From RHKX01 sp964497825 (GTDB lineage: Bacteria; Actinomycetota; Thermoleophilia; Solirubrobacterales; 70-9): DNA of 48,395 bases. The DNA is taken from positions 1 through 48,395 of the forward strand of contig CAZCFA010000012.1 of assembly GCA_964497825.1 (NCBI GenBank), given 5' to 3'. The position numbers and the translations under genes were made by a program. Within the stretch, counting starts at the first letter, position 1; each line of letters opens with the position of its first letter. Below the pieces are notes generated by a model that saw only the letters and a program-made list of their open reading frames with translations, did not search any database and was not told the origin of the DNA. This document shows positions 34,948 through 43,170 of this stretch, piece by piece.

Positions 34948-35646
34948 TCAGCCGAGCCCGAGCTCGACGGCGTAGGTGTCGCGGTACTGCCGCTGCTTCT
35001 CGAGCACCTCGTCGACGTAGGCCCGCGTCTCCGGGAAGCTGATGTCGGAGCGCTTCAGCTCGGCGCCGCCCCACTTGTCGGCGTAGCCCTCGCCGGCGTT
35101 GTAGGCGGCGAGCACCGCCAGCTCGTCGCCGTCGTACTTGTTCATCAGGTAGCGCAGGTAGTAGCTGCCGTAGCGGATGTTGAGCTCGGGGTCGGCGAGG
35201 TCCTCGTAGGCGAAGGTCGAGCCGCCGGAGAGGTTCTCGATCGTCTCCGCGGTGTCGGGGGTGATCTGCATCAGGCCGCGGGCGCCCGCCGAGGAGGTCT
35301 GGTCGACGAACTTCGACTCCTGGTAGATCACCCCGGCGATCAGCGCCGGATCGATCGGCGGCAGCTCGATGTCGCCGTCGATCGTGTGAGCGACGTCGGG
35401 ATCGTCGGCCTCGGCGCGGATGATGTCCTCGTGCCGCAGCGGCAGGGTCAGCTCCTGCACCTTCTCGCCGACGTCGAAGCGCAGCCAGGCGCCGACCGCG
35501 ATCGCGACGACGCCGACCGCGACGCCGAACATGAACAGGCGGCGGCGCGAGCGCCCTGCCGCCGCCCGTCGTCGCGCGGCCGCGCTCCCGCCGCCGCGGC
35601 GGCGGGAGCGCGCGGGCGGTCGTGCGGCGGCTCGGGCGGGGCTCAC
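34948..35646 (-). CDS. Membrane-anchored lytic transglycosylase (SLT)
   Basis: The 232-residue protein has a very basic cytoplasmic N-terminus (residues 1-37) and one membrane helix (LFMFGVAVGVVAIAVGAWL). A Slt70-type domain (about 95-215) follows, with catalytic Glu in IYQESKF, then GARGLMQITPDTAETI and the VLAAYNAGEGY motif. It cuts peptidoglycan glycan strands outside the membrane. The GTG start at 35646 overlaps the coaE stop by four bases, so it is made with CoaE and S1. Confidence 0.92.
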   Translation of the reverse strand: MSPARAAARPPARSRRRGGGSAAARRRAAAGRSRRRLFMFGVAVGVVAIAVGAWLRFDVGEKVQELTLPLRHEDIIRAEADDPDVAHTIDGDIELPPIDPALIAGVIYQESKFVDQTSSAGARGLMQITPDTAETIENLSGGSTFAYEDLADPELNIRYGSYYLRYLMNKYDGDELAVLAAYNAGEGYADKWGGAELKRSDISFPETRAYVDEVLEKQRQYRDTYAVELGLG

Positions 35647-36236
35647 CGGCCCGCCTCCCGCAGCAGCGGGTAGAGCCGCTCGAGCTCGGACCGCAGCTCC
35701 TCGAGCGAGCCGTCGTTGCTGATCGCATGGGTCGCCCGCGCCGCCTTCTGCCGCTGCGAGAGCTGGCGGCCGCTGCGCGCCTCGAGCGCGCCGGTGCCGC
35801 GCGCGGCGGCGCGACCCTGGCGCGCGGCGTCGGCGGCGCTGACTGCGATCGTCGCATCGAACATCTCGGCCATCTTGCCCTCGAACAGCAGCGGCACCTC
35901 GACCACCGCCACCTCGACATCTTGAGCCAACCCGCGGCGCCAGCGATCGACTCGCTCGCCGACCAGCGGGTGCAGCAGCGACTCGAGCCAGGCGAGCTCA
36001 TCCGGGTACTCGAAGACGATCTCGCCGACCCGGCCGCGATCGACGGTGCCGCCGGGGGCGACGTCGCCACCCCAGCGGTCGACGAGGCGGTCGCGGACCG
36101 CGTCGCTGGCGAGCAGCTCGTGGACGACCGCGTCGGTCGAGATCGTCGCCGCGCCGAGCTCGGCCAGTAGCCTCAGCGCCTCCGACTTCCCGGCGGCGAT
36201 CCCCCCCGTCAGCCCGATCAGCGACGGACCGGGCAC
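35643..36236 (-). CDS. coaE: Dephospho-CoA kinase
   Basis: The 197-residue protein, starting at GTG 36236, performs the last step of CoA synthesis. P-loop GLTGGIAAGKSEAL (about residues 7-20), ISTDAVVHELL, LLHPLVGERV and VEVPLLFEGKM (substrate-side motif) are clear. The lid region around RQLSQRQKAARATHAISNDGSLEEL ends the protein. It begins five bases after the rpsA stop, as in other actinobacteria. Confidence 0.94.
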   Translation of the reverse strand: MPGPSLIGLTGGIAAGKSEALRLLAELGAATISTDAVVHELLASDAVRDRLVDRWGGDVAPGGTVDRGRVGEIVFEYPDELAWLESLLHPLVGERVDRWRRGLAQDVEVAVVEVPLLFEGKMAEMFDATIAVSAADAARQGRAAARGTGALEARSGRQLSQRQKAARATHAISNDGSLEELRSELERLYPLLREAGR

Positions 36237-36240
36237 ACGC

Positions 36241-37686
36241 TCAGGAGCCGTCGGTCCCGGGGTCCTCGTCGGCGGCGGGCTCGGCGGCGTCGGTCCCCGC
36301 GTCCTCGTCGGCGGCGGGCTCGGCGGCGTCCGCCTCCGGCTCCCCGGGCTCGGTGGCAGCGGCCTCGGCCTCGGCCGCCGCGTGGGCGGCGGCGAGATCC
36401 TCGTCGGTGATCTCGATCCCGCCCGAGGACGGCTGCGGGTCGGAGAAGACCTCGTCGGAGAGGCCGAGCTCGGGGGTGCCGGCCTCGGGGTCTGCCCCGG
36501 CGGCACCCGCCTGGGCGGCCTGGAAGGCGTCGCGCAGCGGCATCCCGCCCTCGCCGACGCGCTTGATCGAGAGCGAGATGCGCCGCCGCTCCTCGTCGAT
36601 CTCGAGGATCTTGACGCGCACCTCCTCGCCCGGCTGCACGACCTCGCTCGGGGTCTCGACGTGATGCTCGGCGAGCTCGGAGATGTGGACGAGGCCCTCG
36701 ACGCCAGGCACGATCTCGACGAAGGCACCGAAGGCGACGACCTTGGTCACCTTGCCGGACAGCGACGAGCCGGGGCCGTAGGAGTTGAGGACCGTCTGCC
36801 ACGGGTCCTCCTGCGTCTGCTTGAGGCCGAGCGAGATCCGCTGGCGGTCGCGGTCGATGTCGAGCACCTTGACCTTGACCGTCTCGCCGATGCTCAGCAC
36901 CTCGCCGGGATGGTTCACGTGGCTCCAGGAGATCTCGGAGATGTGGATCAGCCCGTCGATCCCCTCGAGGTCGACGAAGGCGCCGAAGTCGACGATGTTG
37001 GAGACCTTGCCCTCGACGATCTGGCCCGGCTGCAGGCGCCCGAGGATCTGCTCGCGGACCTCCTTGCGCTCGTCCTCGAGCACGGCGCGCCGGCTCAGCA
37101 CGACGTTGTTGCGGCTGCGGTTGAGCTCGATCACCTTGCACTCGATCACCTGGCCGGTGAACTCGTCGAGGTTGTGGACGCGGCGGATGTCGACCAGCGA
37201 CGCGGGCAAAAAGCCGCGGACGCCGAGGTCGAGGATCAGGCCGCCCTTGACGACCTCGATCACGGTGCCCTCGACCGGCTCGCCGGACTCGGCGGCGGCC
37301 TCGATCCGGCGCCAGGCCTTCTCGAAGCGGGCGCGCTTCTTGGACAGGATCAGGCGGCCCTCGGAGTCCTCCTTGGTCAGCACCAGCGCGTCGACGCTCT
37401 CGCCGAGCGCGACCTCGTCGGCGGGATCGACCGAGCGCCGGATCGAGAGCTCGTGCGAGGGGATGATCCCCTCCGACTTCCAGCCGATGTCGAGCAGGAC
37501 CTCGTCCTTGTCGATGCGGACGACGGTTCCGGTGACGACCTCGCTCTCGTCGAAGTGCGTGATCGTGGCGTCGTAGTTGGGGAAGATCTCGCCGTTGAGC
37601 TCGAGCAGCATCCCCTCGGAGCCCTCGACCGGGGTCGCTCCCTCGGGCGCGAGCAGGGCGCCGCCACTGGTCTGGGTCGCAGACAT
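36241..37686 (-). CDS. rpsA: Ribosomal protein S1
   Basis: The 481-residue protein, started at ATG 37686 (MSATQTSGG), has four S1 RNA-binding domains: about residues 43-115, 130-200, 215-285 and 300-370. Each has a VxxIxxFGAFV or equivalent strand (for example VSNIVDFGAFVDL, VTKVVAFGAFVEI). Four domains, rather than the six of E. coli, are usual for actinobacteria. The tail is acidic, with a small repeat EPAADED-x-GTD. S1 brings mRNA to the ribosome, which matters in a genome with many leaderless or weakly spaced starts. It leads the coaE and transglycosylase genes. Confidence 0.96.
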   Translation of the reverse strand: MSATQTSGGALLAPEGATPVEGSEGMLLELNGEIFPNYDATITHFDESEVVTGTVVRIDKDEVLLDIGWKSEGIIPSHELSIRRSVDPADEVALGESVDALVLTKEDSEGRLILSKKRARFEKAWRRIEAAAESGEPVEGTVIEVVKGGLILDLGVRGFLPASLVDIRRVHNLDEFTGQVIECKVIELNRSRNNVVLSRRAVLEDERKEVREQILGRLQPGQIVEGKVSNIVDFGAFVDLEGIDGLIHISEISWSHVNHPGEVLSIGETVKVKVLDIDRDRQRISLGLKQTQEDPWQTVLNSYGPGSSLSGKVTKVVAFGAFVEIVPGVEGLVHISELAEHHVETPSEVVQPGEEVRVKILEIDEERRRISLSIKRVGEGGMPLRDAFQAAQAGAAGADPEAGTPELGLSDEVFSDPQPSSGGIEITDEDLAAAHAAAEAEAAATEPGEPEADAAEPAADEDAGTDAAEPAADEDPGTDGS

Positions 37687-37714
37687 CGGCCGCGGATGAC
37701 TGCAGAGGCGCACG

Positions 37715-38905
37715 GTGGGTGCCGTGAGCGACGCACTACGCTCCCGGCGGATGCCGATCCGGCGGACAAAGCGCGGCGAGCAGCGGACCCCGCTCGAGGG
37801 GGCCTGGGACGTCGTCGTCTGCGGCGCCAGCTTCGCCGGGCTGACCGTCGCCCGCGAGTTGCGCGACTCGGGCGCCCGGGTGCTCGTCCTCGACCGCTAC
37901 GCGATCGGCGGGCGCCAGACCTCCGCCTGCGCGGCGCCGACCGAGTGGCTCGCGGCGCTCGGACTCGAATCGTCGATCCGCCAGACCTTCGGCGAGCTCG
38001 TGATCCACACGCCGCACGTGACGACGACGATGCGGCTGCCCTGGACCTTCTCCACGTTCGACTACGCGGAGCTCTGCGAGCTGCTCTGGCAGGGCTGCGA
38101 CGCCGAGTTCGAGACCGCGAAGATCGAGGGCCGGACCGGCGCCGTCGCGGCCCCGGGCAGCGCCGACGACGGCGCCCCGATCGCGATCGCCACCGACCGC
38201 GGCGTGATCGCGGCGCCGCTGGTCGTCGATTGCCTCGGCTGGCGGCGGGTCCTCGACTACGGCTACCAGCCACCCGACGCACCGCTCTCGCGCGGCCTCG
38301 AGGTCCATCCCGGCGGCGCCGGCGACGAGCTCGAGATCTGGATCGACCGCGACATCGTCCCGGCCGGCTACGGCTGGAGCTTCCCGGCCCGCGACGAGCT
38401 GCGGATCGGGGTCGGCAGCTTCGATCCGCGCTTCCACGTCAAGGATCCGACGGTCGCGCTCGCCACCGACCTCGGGCGGCCGCCGGAGGGCTATCAGGGC
38501 AACTGGATCCCGCACCGGCTTCGCGAGGGCAGCTCTCGCGGCGTCTTCTTCTGCGGCGACTCGGCCGGGCACTGCATCCCGCTCACCGCCGAGGGCATCC
38601 GCCCCGCCTTCTACTTCGCCGTCGCCTGCGGCCGCGAGCTGCGCGAGGTCGTCGCCGGCCGCCGCGACCGGGCCGCGGCGCTGCGCCGCTACGCCGACTT
38701 CAACGCCTCGCACCGCTGGAAGTTCGAGTGGATGCTGCGGGTTCAGAGGCTCGTCCCCCGAATCCCGCCGCGGCTGCTGGCGCCGCTGCTGCGCGGGATG
38801 AGCAGCGACGCGTTCACGACCTGGGCCTTCAACCAGTACCTCGACATCGCGCCCGCCGCGATCGTCGGCGATCCGCAGCGGCCCCGCGAGCCGGTCGCGG
38901 CCTGA
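37715..38905 (+). CDS. FAD-dependent oxidoreductase, geranylgeranyl-reductase-like
   Basis: The 396-residue protein has an FAD-binding motif with substitution (VVVCGASFAGLTVAREL, about residues 34-50). Later come GVFFCGDSAGHCIPLTAEGIRPAFYFA (the GD motif of this flavoprotein class), and a helical C-terminus. Relatives reduce isoprenoid chains or hydroxylate aromatic compounds; the substrate is unknown. The GTG at 37715 has AGAGG six bases upstream; ATG 37751 is a second choice. It is divergent from rpsA with only 28 bases between starts. Confidence 0.83.
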   Translation: MGAVSDALRSRRMPIRRTKRGEQRTPLEGAWDVVVCGASFAGLTVARELRDSGARVLVLDRYAIGGRQTSACAAPTEWLAALGLESSIRQTFGELVIHTPHVTTTMRLPWTFSTFDYAELCELLWQGCDAEFETAKIEGRTGAVAAPGSADDGAPIAIATDRGVIAAPLVVDCLGWRRVLDYGYQPPDAPLSRGLEVHPGGAGDELEIWIDRDIVPAGYGWSFPARDELRIGVGSFDPRFHVKDPTVALATDLGRPPEGYQGNWIPHRLREGSSRGVFFCGDSAGHCIPLTAEGIRPAFYFAVACGRELREVVAGRRDRAAALRRYADFNASHRWKFEWMLRVQRLVPRIPPRLLAPLLRGMSSDAFTTWAFNQYLDIAPAAIVGDPQRPREPVAA

Positions 38906-39346
38906 GCGCCGCGTCGCCGCGGAGCGCCGCGGGCGGTGGCGAGGCCTGCGCTCTGGCGCTGCCGCGCTGCGCCGCGAAGCGCCCATCCGTCCGGCCGCCG
39001 CGGTCGGCGCCACGCCTGCGGCGCGGGTTGCCGCCGCGCGGCTCCCGCCTGGCCTGCCGCCACGATCGGTGGCGCTGCCCGTGGCGCCGGCTGCCGCCGC
39101 CCGGCCCGTCTGCTGCGAATCGTTTGTCCCCTGGCGATACGATCCGCAACGGAACGGCGGCCTCGCGGCAGAGCGCCGCCGGCCGCCTGCTGCCCGACCG
39201 CGCCGGCCGCCGGCGAAGCCCACGCCCGACGGCCGCGCTCCGGGCGCTGCCGCGCTGCGCCGCGCAGCGCCCGCCACCGGCGCCCGGGGGCCGATGCCGG
39301 CGACACGGCCGGGGGTGATCGGCGTCTGCTCGAGGCCGAAGGCGCC
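38906..39346. repeat. Hairpin-rich intergenic spacer with a diverged 10-15-10 element
   Basis: No gene is credible in these 441 bases. The spacer holds two near-identical hairpins with a 15-base loop (GGCGCTG / CAGCGCC at 39243-39271, and GGCGCTG / AAGCGCC, with one mismatch, at 38955-38983). It also holds one diverged copy of the 10-15-10 repeat seen at 8.5-9.1 kb (TGCGAATCGT / ACGATCCGCA at 39114-39148, one stem mismatch, same loop length). It ends in the 55 bases that are repeated after the gap. Confidence 0.75.
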
Positions 39347-39446
39347 NNNNNNNNNNNNNNNNNNNNNNNNNNNNNNNNNNNNNNNNNNNNNNNNNNNNNN
39401 NNNNNNNNNNNNNNNNNNNNNNNNNNNNNNNNNNNNNNNNNNNNNN
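39347..39446. other. Scaffold gap of 100 N flanked by identical 55-mers
   Basis: There are exactly 100 N. The 55 bases before it (39292-39346) are identical to the 55 bases after it (39447-39501). A shared end of 55 bases is what a de Bruijn assembler with k = 55 leaves at a branching node. The gap may therefore be zero or negative in length, or hide an unresolved duplication. Confidence 0.97.
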
Positions 39447-39846
39447 CGATGCCGGCGACACGGCCGGGGGTGATCGGCGTCTGCTCGAGGCCGAAGGCGC
39501 CGAGCCGGTCGACGACGAGCGCCGCGATCAGCTGGCCGGTGATCGTCCCGGCGGCGACGGCGGCGGCGCCGACGATCGGGACCGTGATCAGCGCGCAGGT
39601 CACGTAGGTGGCGCCGAGCAGGCCGCCGAGCAGGTAGACCGGAGCGACCTCGGTGACGCCGCCGACCCCTCCCCCCTGGCCGGCGAGGATCACGATCACG
39701 GCGAGCGCGAGCGTGCCGACGCCGAACGAGACCAGCGCCGCGGCGAGGCTGCCGGTCGCCCTGCCGAGGGTCGCGTTGATCGGCGCCTGTAGGGCGATCA
39801 GCCCGCCGGCGGCGGCGGTGATCACGATCGCGACGCTGCGGTCCAT
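39447..39846 (-). CDS. DMT-family transporter (YdcZ/DUF606 type), C-terminus lost at the gap
   Basis: From ATG 39846 the frame gives 133 residues before the N run: four hydrophobic helices with NATLGRATGSLAAALVSFGVG and ATYVTCALITVPIVGAA. This is the small DMT transporter family (about 140-155 residues), which usually needs one more short helix after the ITPGRVAGI point. If the two 55-mers are simply merged, the frame continues into Arg/Gly/Ala-rich sequence with no helix, so either the end lies in the gap or the gene is broken. It lies 33 bases after the response-regulator gene. The substrate is unknown. Confidence 0.8.
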
Positions 39847-39879
39847 CGCCGCTGATCCTAGGGCCAGCCGCCGTCGCCG

Positions 39880-40524
39880 CTACTCGAGCAACCGCCGCTC
39901 GACCGCCCAGCGGCTGAGCTCGTGGCGGTTCGAGAGCTGCAGCTTGCGCAGCACCGCGCTGACGTGGGCCTCGACGGTGCGGGCCGAGATCCCGAGCTGC
40001 TGGGCGATCTCCTTGTACATGTAGCCGCGCGCGATCAGCCGCAGCACCTCGCGCTCGCGCATCGTCAGCTGGTCGAGCTCGGGATCGACCTCGGCCGCCG
40101 GGACCGAGCCCGCGAAGGCGTCGAGGACGAAGCCGGCGAGCCGCGGCGAGAACACCGCGTCACCGGCGGCGACGCGGCCGACCGCGTCGGCCAGCTCCTC
40201 GCCCGAGATCGACTTCGTCACGTAGCCGCGGGCGCCGGCGCGGACGACAGCGATCACGTCCTCGGCGGCATCGGAGACCGACAGCGCCAGGAATCGCTGC
40301 GCCGGGTTCCGCTCGGCGACGCGGCGGATCACCTCGACGCCGCCGCCGCCGGGCATGTGGACGTCGAGCAGGACGACGTCGGGGCGCTCGGCGAGGATGA
40401 TCCGGACCGCCTCCTCGACCGATCCCGCCTCGGCGCGAACGTCGAGCCGGCCCTCGACCTCGGCGCGGACGCCGCTGCGAAACAGGCCGTGGTCGTCGAC
40501 GATGACGATGCTCGGCGCCGTCAC
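39880..40524 (-). CDS. NarL/LuxR-family response regulator
   Basis: The 214-residue protein has a receiver domain with the acidic pair in IVDDHG, phospho-acceptor Asp-54 (LLDVHMPG) and Lys-104 (YVTKS). The LuxR-type HTH (about 150-210) contains LTMREREVLRLIARGY and ISARTVEAHVSAVLRKL. The GTG start overlaps the kinase stop by four bases. It is the cognate partner of the PspC-domain kinase, in a LiaR/VraR-like envelope-stress arrangement. Confidence 0.95.
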   Translation of the reverse strand: MTAPSIVIVDDHGLFRSGVRAEVEGRLDVRAEAGSVEEAVRIILAERPDVVLLDVHMPGGGGVEVIRRVAERNPAQRFLALSVSDAAEDVIAVVRAGARGYVTKSISGEELADAVGRVAAGDAVFSPRLAGFVLDAFAGSVPAAEVDPELDQLTMREREVLRLIARGYMYKEIAQQLGISARTVEAHVSAVLRKLQLSNRHELSRWAVERRLLE

Positions 40525-41765
40525 CGCGGCTCCCCCCGCTCCAGCGTCAGCGCGATCTCGGTTCCGGCGCCCGGCACGGAGCTGATCGTCGCATCGCCGC
40601 CGTGGCGCCGCATCCGGCCGACGATCGATTCGCGGACGCCGCGACGGTCGACGGGCACGGCGCCGGCGTCGAAGCCGGGCCCGCGGTCGCGGACGTAGAC
40701 CTCGACCTGCCCCGGCGTCACCTCGGCGTAGAGCGAGATCGCCCCCTCGGGCGCGAACTTGGCCGCGTTGGTGAGCGCCTCGCGGGCGGCGGCGACGACC
40801 GCCTCGGCGCCCGGGTCGAGCTCGCAGTCGCCGACGGCGACGACGTCGATCCGGGCCCGCAGAGCGTCCTCGACCTCCTCGGCGGCGGCACGCAGGGCGG
40901 CCGCGAACGAGCGCCCGCCGTCGTCCTCCCCGCCCGCGAGCCAGGTCCGCAGCTCGCGCTCCTGGCGCCGGGCCAGCGCCGCGACCTCGCGTGGATCGTC
41001 GGCGCGATGCTGGACCAGCGCCAGCGTCTGCAGGACCGAGTCGTGCAGGTGAGCGGCGACCTCGGCCCGCTCCTGCGAGCGGATCCGGGCAGCGCGCTCA
41101 GCCGCCAGGTTGCGTCCGAGGCGCCAGATGAACGGCGCCAGGATCAGCGCCGCCGCGAGGATCGTGACCACGGCCGTGTAGGTGGCGTCGCGGGCGGGTC
41201 CGAGCGCGTCGTTGGTCGTCAGCACGAGCAGCGCCGCGCCGAGCACGAGCGCGACCCCGAAGCCGCCGCGGTAGAGCGAGATCAGCGACCTGCGGCGCGG
41301 TGCGGCGGCGGGCTCGCGCAGCGCCGCCACCGGGGGGCGCTCCGGGGCCGGCGCCGCCCGCGACGGCGCCCACAGCAGCGCGATGCCGCCGGCGACGAGC
41401 ACGAGCGGCCAGACCAGGCCGTCGCTCCACCAGATCCCGAGCTCGCGGAAGACGAGCAGCGCGGCGAGGACGAGCAGCGCGACGCCGGCGCCGAGCTGCC
41501 CGCGGCGGCCGCCGCGGGCGAGCCGCGGCAGCGAGATCCCGGTCGCGCCGTCGGGAGTCGGGATCAGCGCCCAGGCGAGCGCGTAGCCGATCAGCAGGGC
41601 GCCGCCGGTGGCGACCGTCAGCACCACGCCGACGACCCGCAACATCATCAGGTCGGCGTCGAGCCGCGCGGCGATGCCGGCGACGACGCCGCCGAGCACG
41701 CCGTTGTCGGGGTCGCGGCGCAGCGGCTCGCGGGCCGGCGGCGGTGGTGGCAGCACGGCGGTCAT
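40521..41765 (-). CDS. PspC-domain sensor histidine kinase
   Basis: The 414-residue protein has an N-terminal PspC domain (about residues 15-72, RDPDNGVLGGVVAGIAARL). Several membrane helices follow (about 91-135 and 168-215), then a HisKA_3 dimerisation helix with phospho-acceptor His-241 in AHLHDSVLQTLA. The ATPase domain has the N box in REALTNAAKFAPEGA and the G box in VRDRGPGFDAG. It probably senses membrane or wall stress within the bilayer, since it has no large outside domain. The ATG at 41765 overlaps the mini-protein stop by four bases. Confidence 0.94.
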   Translation of the reverse strand: MTAVLPPPPPAREPLRRDPDNGVLGGVVAGIAARLDADLMMLRVVGVVLTVATGGALLIGYALAWALIPTPDGATGISLPRLARGGRRGQLGAGVALLVLAALLVFRELGIWWSDGLVWPLVLVAGGIALLWAPSRAAPAPERPPVAALREPAAAPRRRSLISLYRGGFGVALVLGAALLVLTTNDALGPARDATYTAVVTILAAALILAPFIWRLGRNLAAERAARIRSQERAEVAAHLHDSVLQTLALVQHRADDPREVAALARRQERELRTWLAGGEDDGGRSFAAALRAAAEEVEDALRARIDVVAVGDCELDPGAEAVVAAAREALTNAAKFAPEGAISLYAEVTPGQVEVYVRDRGPGFDAGAVPVDRRGVRESIVGRMRRHGGDATISSVPGAGTEIALTLERGEPR

Positions 41766-41953
41766 CGCCGCCGCCCCCGCTCGCGTCCCGCGGGCTCGAG
41801 CCCCGAGACGACGAGCACGAGCCCGGCGGCCGCGCAGACGATCGCCGCGATCAGCCCGGCGCTGAGGTCGAGCGCGCCGAGCTGGTCGAGGCCGAACGCG
41901 GCCCCGACCAGCATGCAGGCCAGCCCGGCGGCGAGCGAGACGCGGTCGTTCAC
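41762..41953 (-). CDS. Mini membrane protein (63 aa) between the PspC protein and kinase
   Basis: GTG at 41953 overlaps the upstream PspC stop, and its own stop overlaps the kinase ATG, so it is translated within the operon. There are two hydrophobic helices (about residues 6-23 and 31-51) joined by GLDQLGALDLS, then an Arg-rich tail. I know no named family. Position and size suggest a small sensor or adaptor subunit of the two-component system. Confidence 0.65.
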   Translation of the reverse strand: MNDRVSLAAGLACMLVGAAFGLDQLGALDLSAGLIAAIVCAAAGLVLVVSGLEPAGRERGRRR

Positions 41954-42969
41954 GCCGCGCAGGCCTCCGCGTTGGCGTCGCGGTAGCGGGCGTCGTCGCC
42001 GCCGTCCCACCCGTTCTCGGTATCGCTGATGTCGATCGTGTCGTCGTTGAGCACGCGGATCGCGCCGAGGTCGACGTCGCCGTCGAACACCACCCGCGGG
42101 GTCGCGACGGCGCCCGCGGCCACCGTCAGGTCGACGCCCGGGCCGTCCGATCGCTGGCCCGCGACCCGCAGCGCGCCGGCGCCCGCGTGGGCATCGGCGG
42201 CGACGCAGACGTCGGCGGGAACCGCGACCACGACCTCGCCGATCCCGAGCCGCGCGTCGAGGTGGACGACCTGATCGCGCCGCCAATCGATGTCGCGCAG
42301 GTCGATCGCGAGCCGGCCGATGCCGAGCTCGTAGCCGTCATCGGGGATCTCCGACGCCGCGGCCGGGGTGTGCCGCTCGCTGCCGATGCCGCCCTCGAGG
42401 TCGAGGTCGGCGGCGGCCGCGGCGGCCGCTCCGATCGTCAGCGCCAGCGCCGGCACGATCAGCCAGCGGGCGCCGCCGCGGAACGAGGCCGCGACCAGGG
42501 CGACGCCGAGCAGGACGATCACGCCGGCGACGACGAGGCCGTAGCCGACCCCGGTCACCAGCATCGCCGCGACGGCGAGCAGGCCGAAGCCGCCGATCGC
42601 GACCACGACCAGCGCCGTGATCGCGAGGATCCGCAGGGCGGCCGAGCCCCGCGACCCGGGGGCCGGGTTGCCGCCGCCGTCGTCGGCGGGCACGATGATC
42701 GCGGTCAGCAGGTAGGCGATCACGCCGAGCCCGCCGAAGAAGATCGAGACGACCGCGGCGATCCTGATGATCACCGGATCGATCTCGAAGTACCTGCCGA
42801 GGCCGCCGGCGACGCCGGCGATCACGCGGTCGTCGCGGCTGCGCAAAAACCGCCGCGGCCCCGGTGGCGGCGGCGGCGGAGGTGGTTGCGCCGCCGCGTC
42901 GCGCGCCGGCGCCTGCTCGGTCGGAGCGCCGTCCTCCGCCCGATCCTCGCTGTGGTCGTCTGAGCTCAT
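41950..42969 (-). CDS. PspC-domain membrane protein, LiaF-like
   Basis: The 339-residue protein starts at ATG 42969, preceded by GGAGG; longer frames upstream are not supported. It has a Pro-rich N-terminus, a PspC domain (about 38-95, SRDDRVIAGVAGGLGRYFEID) and three more membrane segments to about residue 195. The soluble C-terminal part has repeating beta strands (LGIGRLAIDLRDIDW ... LDARLGIGEVVVAVPADVCV), resembling the LiaF/DUF2154-type sensor domain. In LiaFSR systems this protein restrains the kinase. The 201 bases up to polA (42970-43170) hold no gene. Confidence 0.86.
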   Translation of the reverse strand: MSSDDHSEDRAEDGAPTEQAPARDAAAQPPPPPPPPGPRRFLRSRDDRVIAGVAGGLGRYFEIDPVIIRIAAVVSIFFGGLGVIAYLLTAIIVPADDGGGNPAPGSRGSAALRILAITALVVVAIGGFGLLAVAAMLVTGVGYGLVVAGVIVLLGVALVAASFRGGARWLIVPALALTIGAAAAAAADLDLEGGIGSERHTPAAASEIPDDGYELGIGRLAIDLRDIDWRRDQVVHLDARLGIGEVVVAVPADVCVAADAHAGAGALRVAGQRSDGPGVDLTVAAGAVATPRVVFDGDVDLGAIRVLNDDTIDISDTENGWDGGDDARYRDANAEACAA

Positions 42970-43170
42970 CTCGAACCTCCTGGTCAGTTTGCTTACTCGA
43001 CCCCAGGTTGGCTCGCCGCCGGGCTCCCGTCCATGCGGGATGTCCCCGACCCGACCCGCGATCGACCCCAGCCCGGACGCTCGCCGCCGCGGCGGTGTGG
43101 TGCCGGGATTGAGCGCCGGGAGCGCGCCGCGCGCCACCGCCTCGCCGGCCGCGCGGGGCGGGCCGGCGGC

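Noticed and set aside
37736..39277. Minus-strand frame of 513 codons over the flavoprotein gene and spacer
   Set aside because: It is antisense to a flavoprotein with clear FAD motifs and is low-complexity in the spacer.
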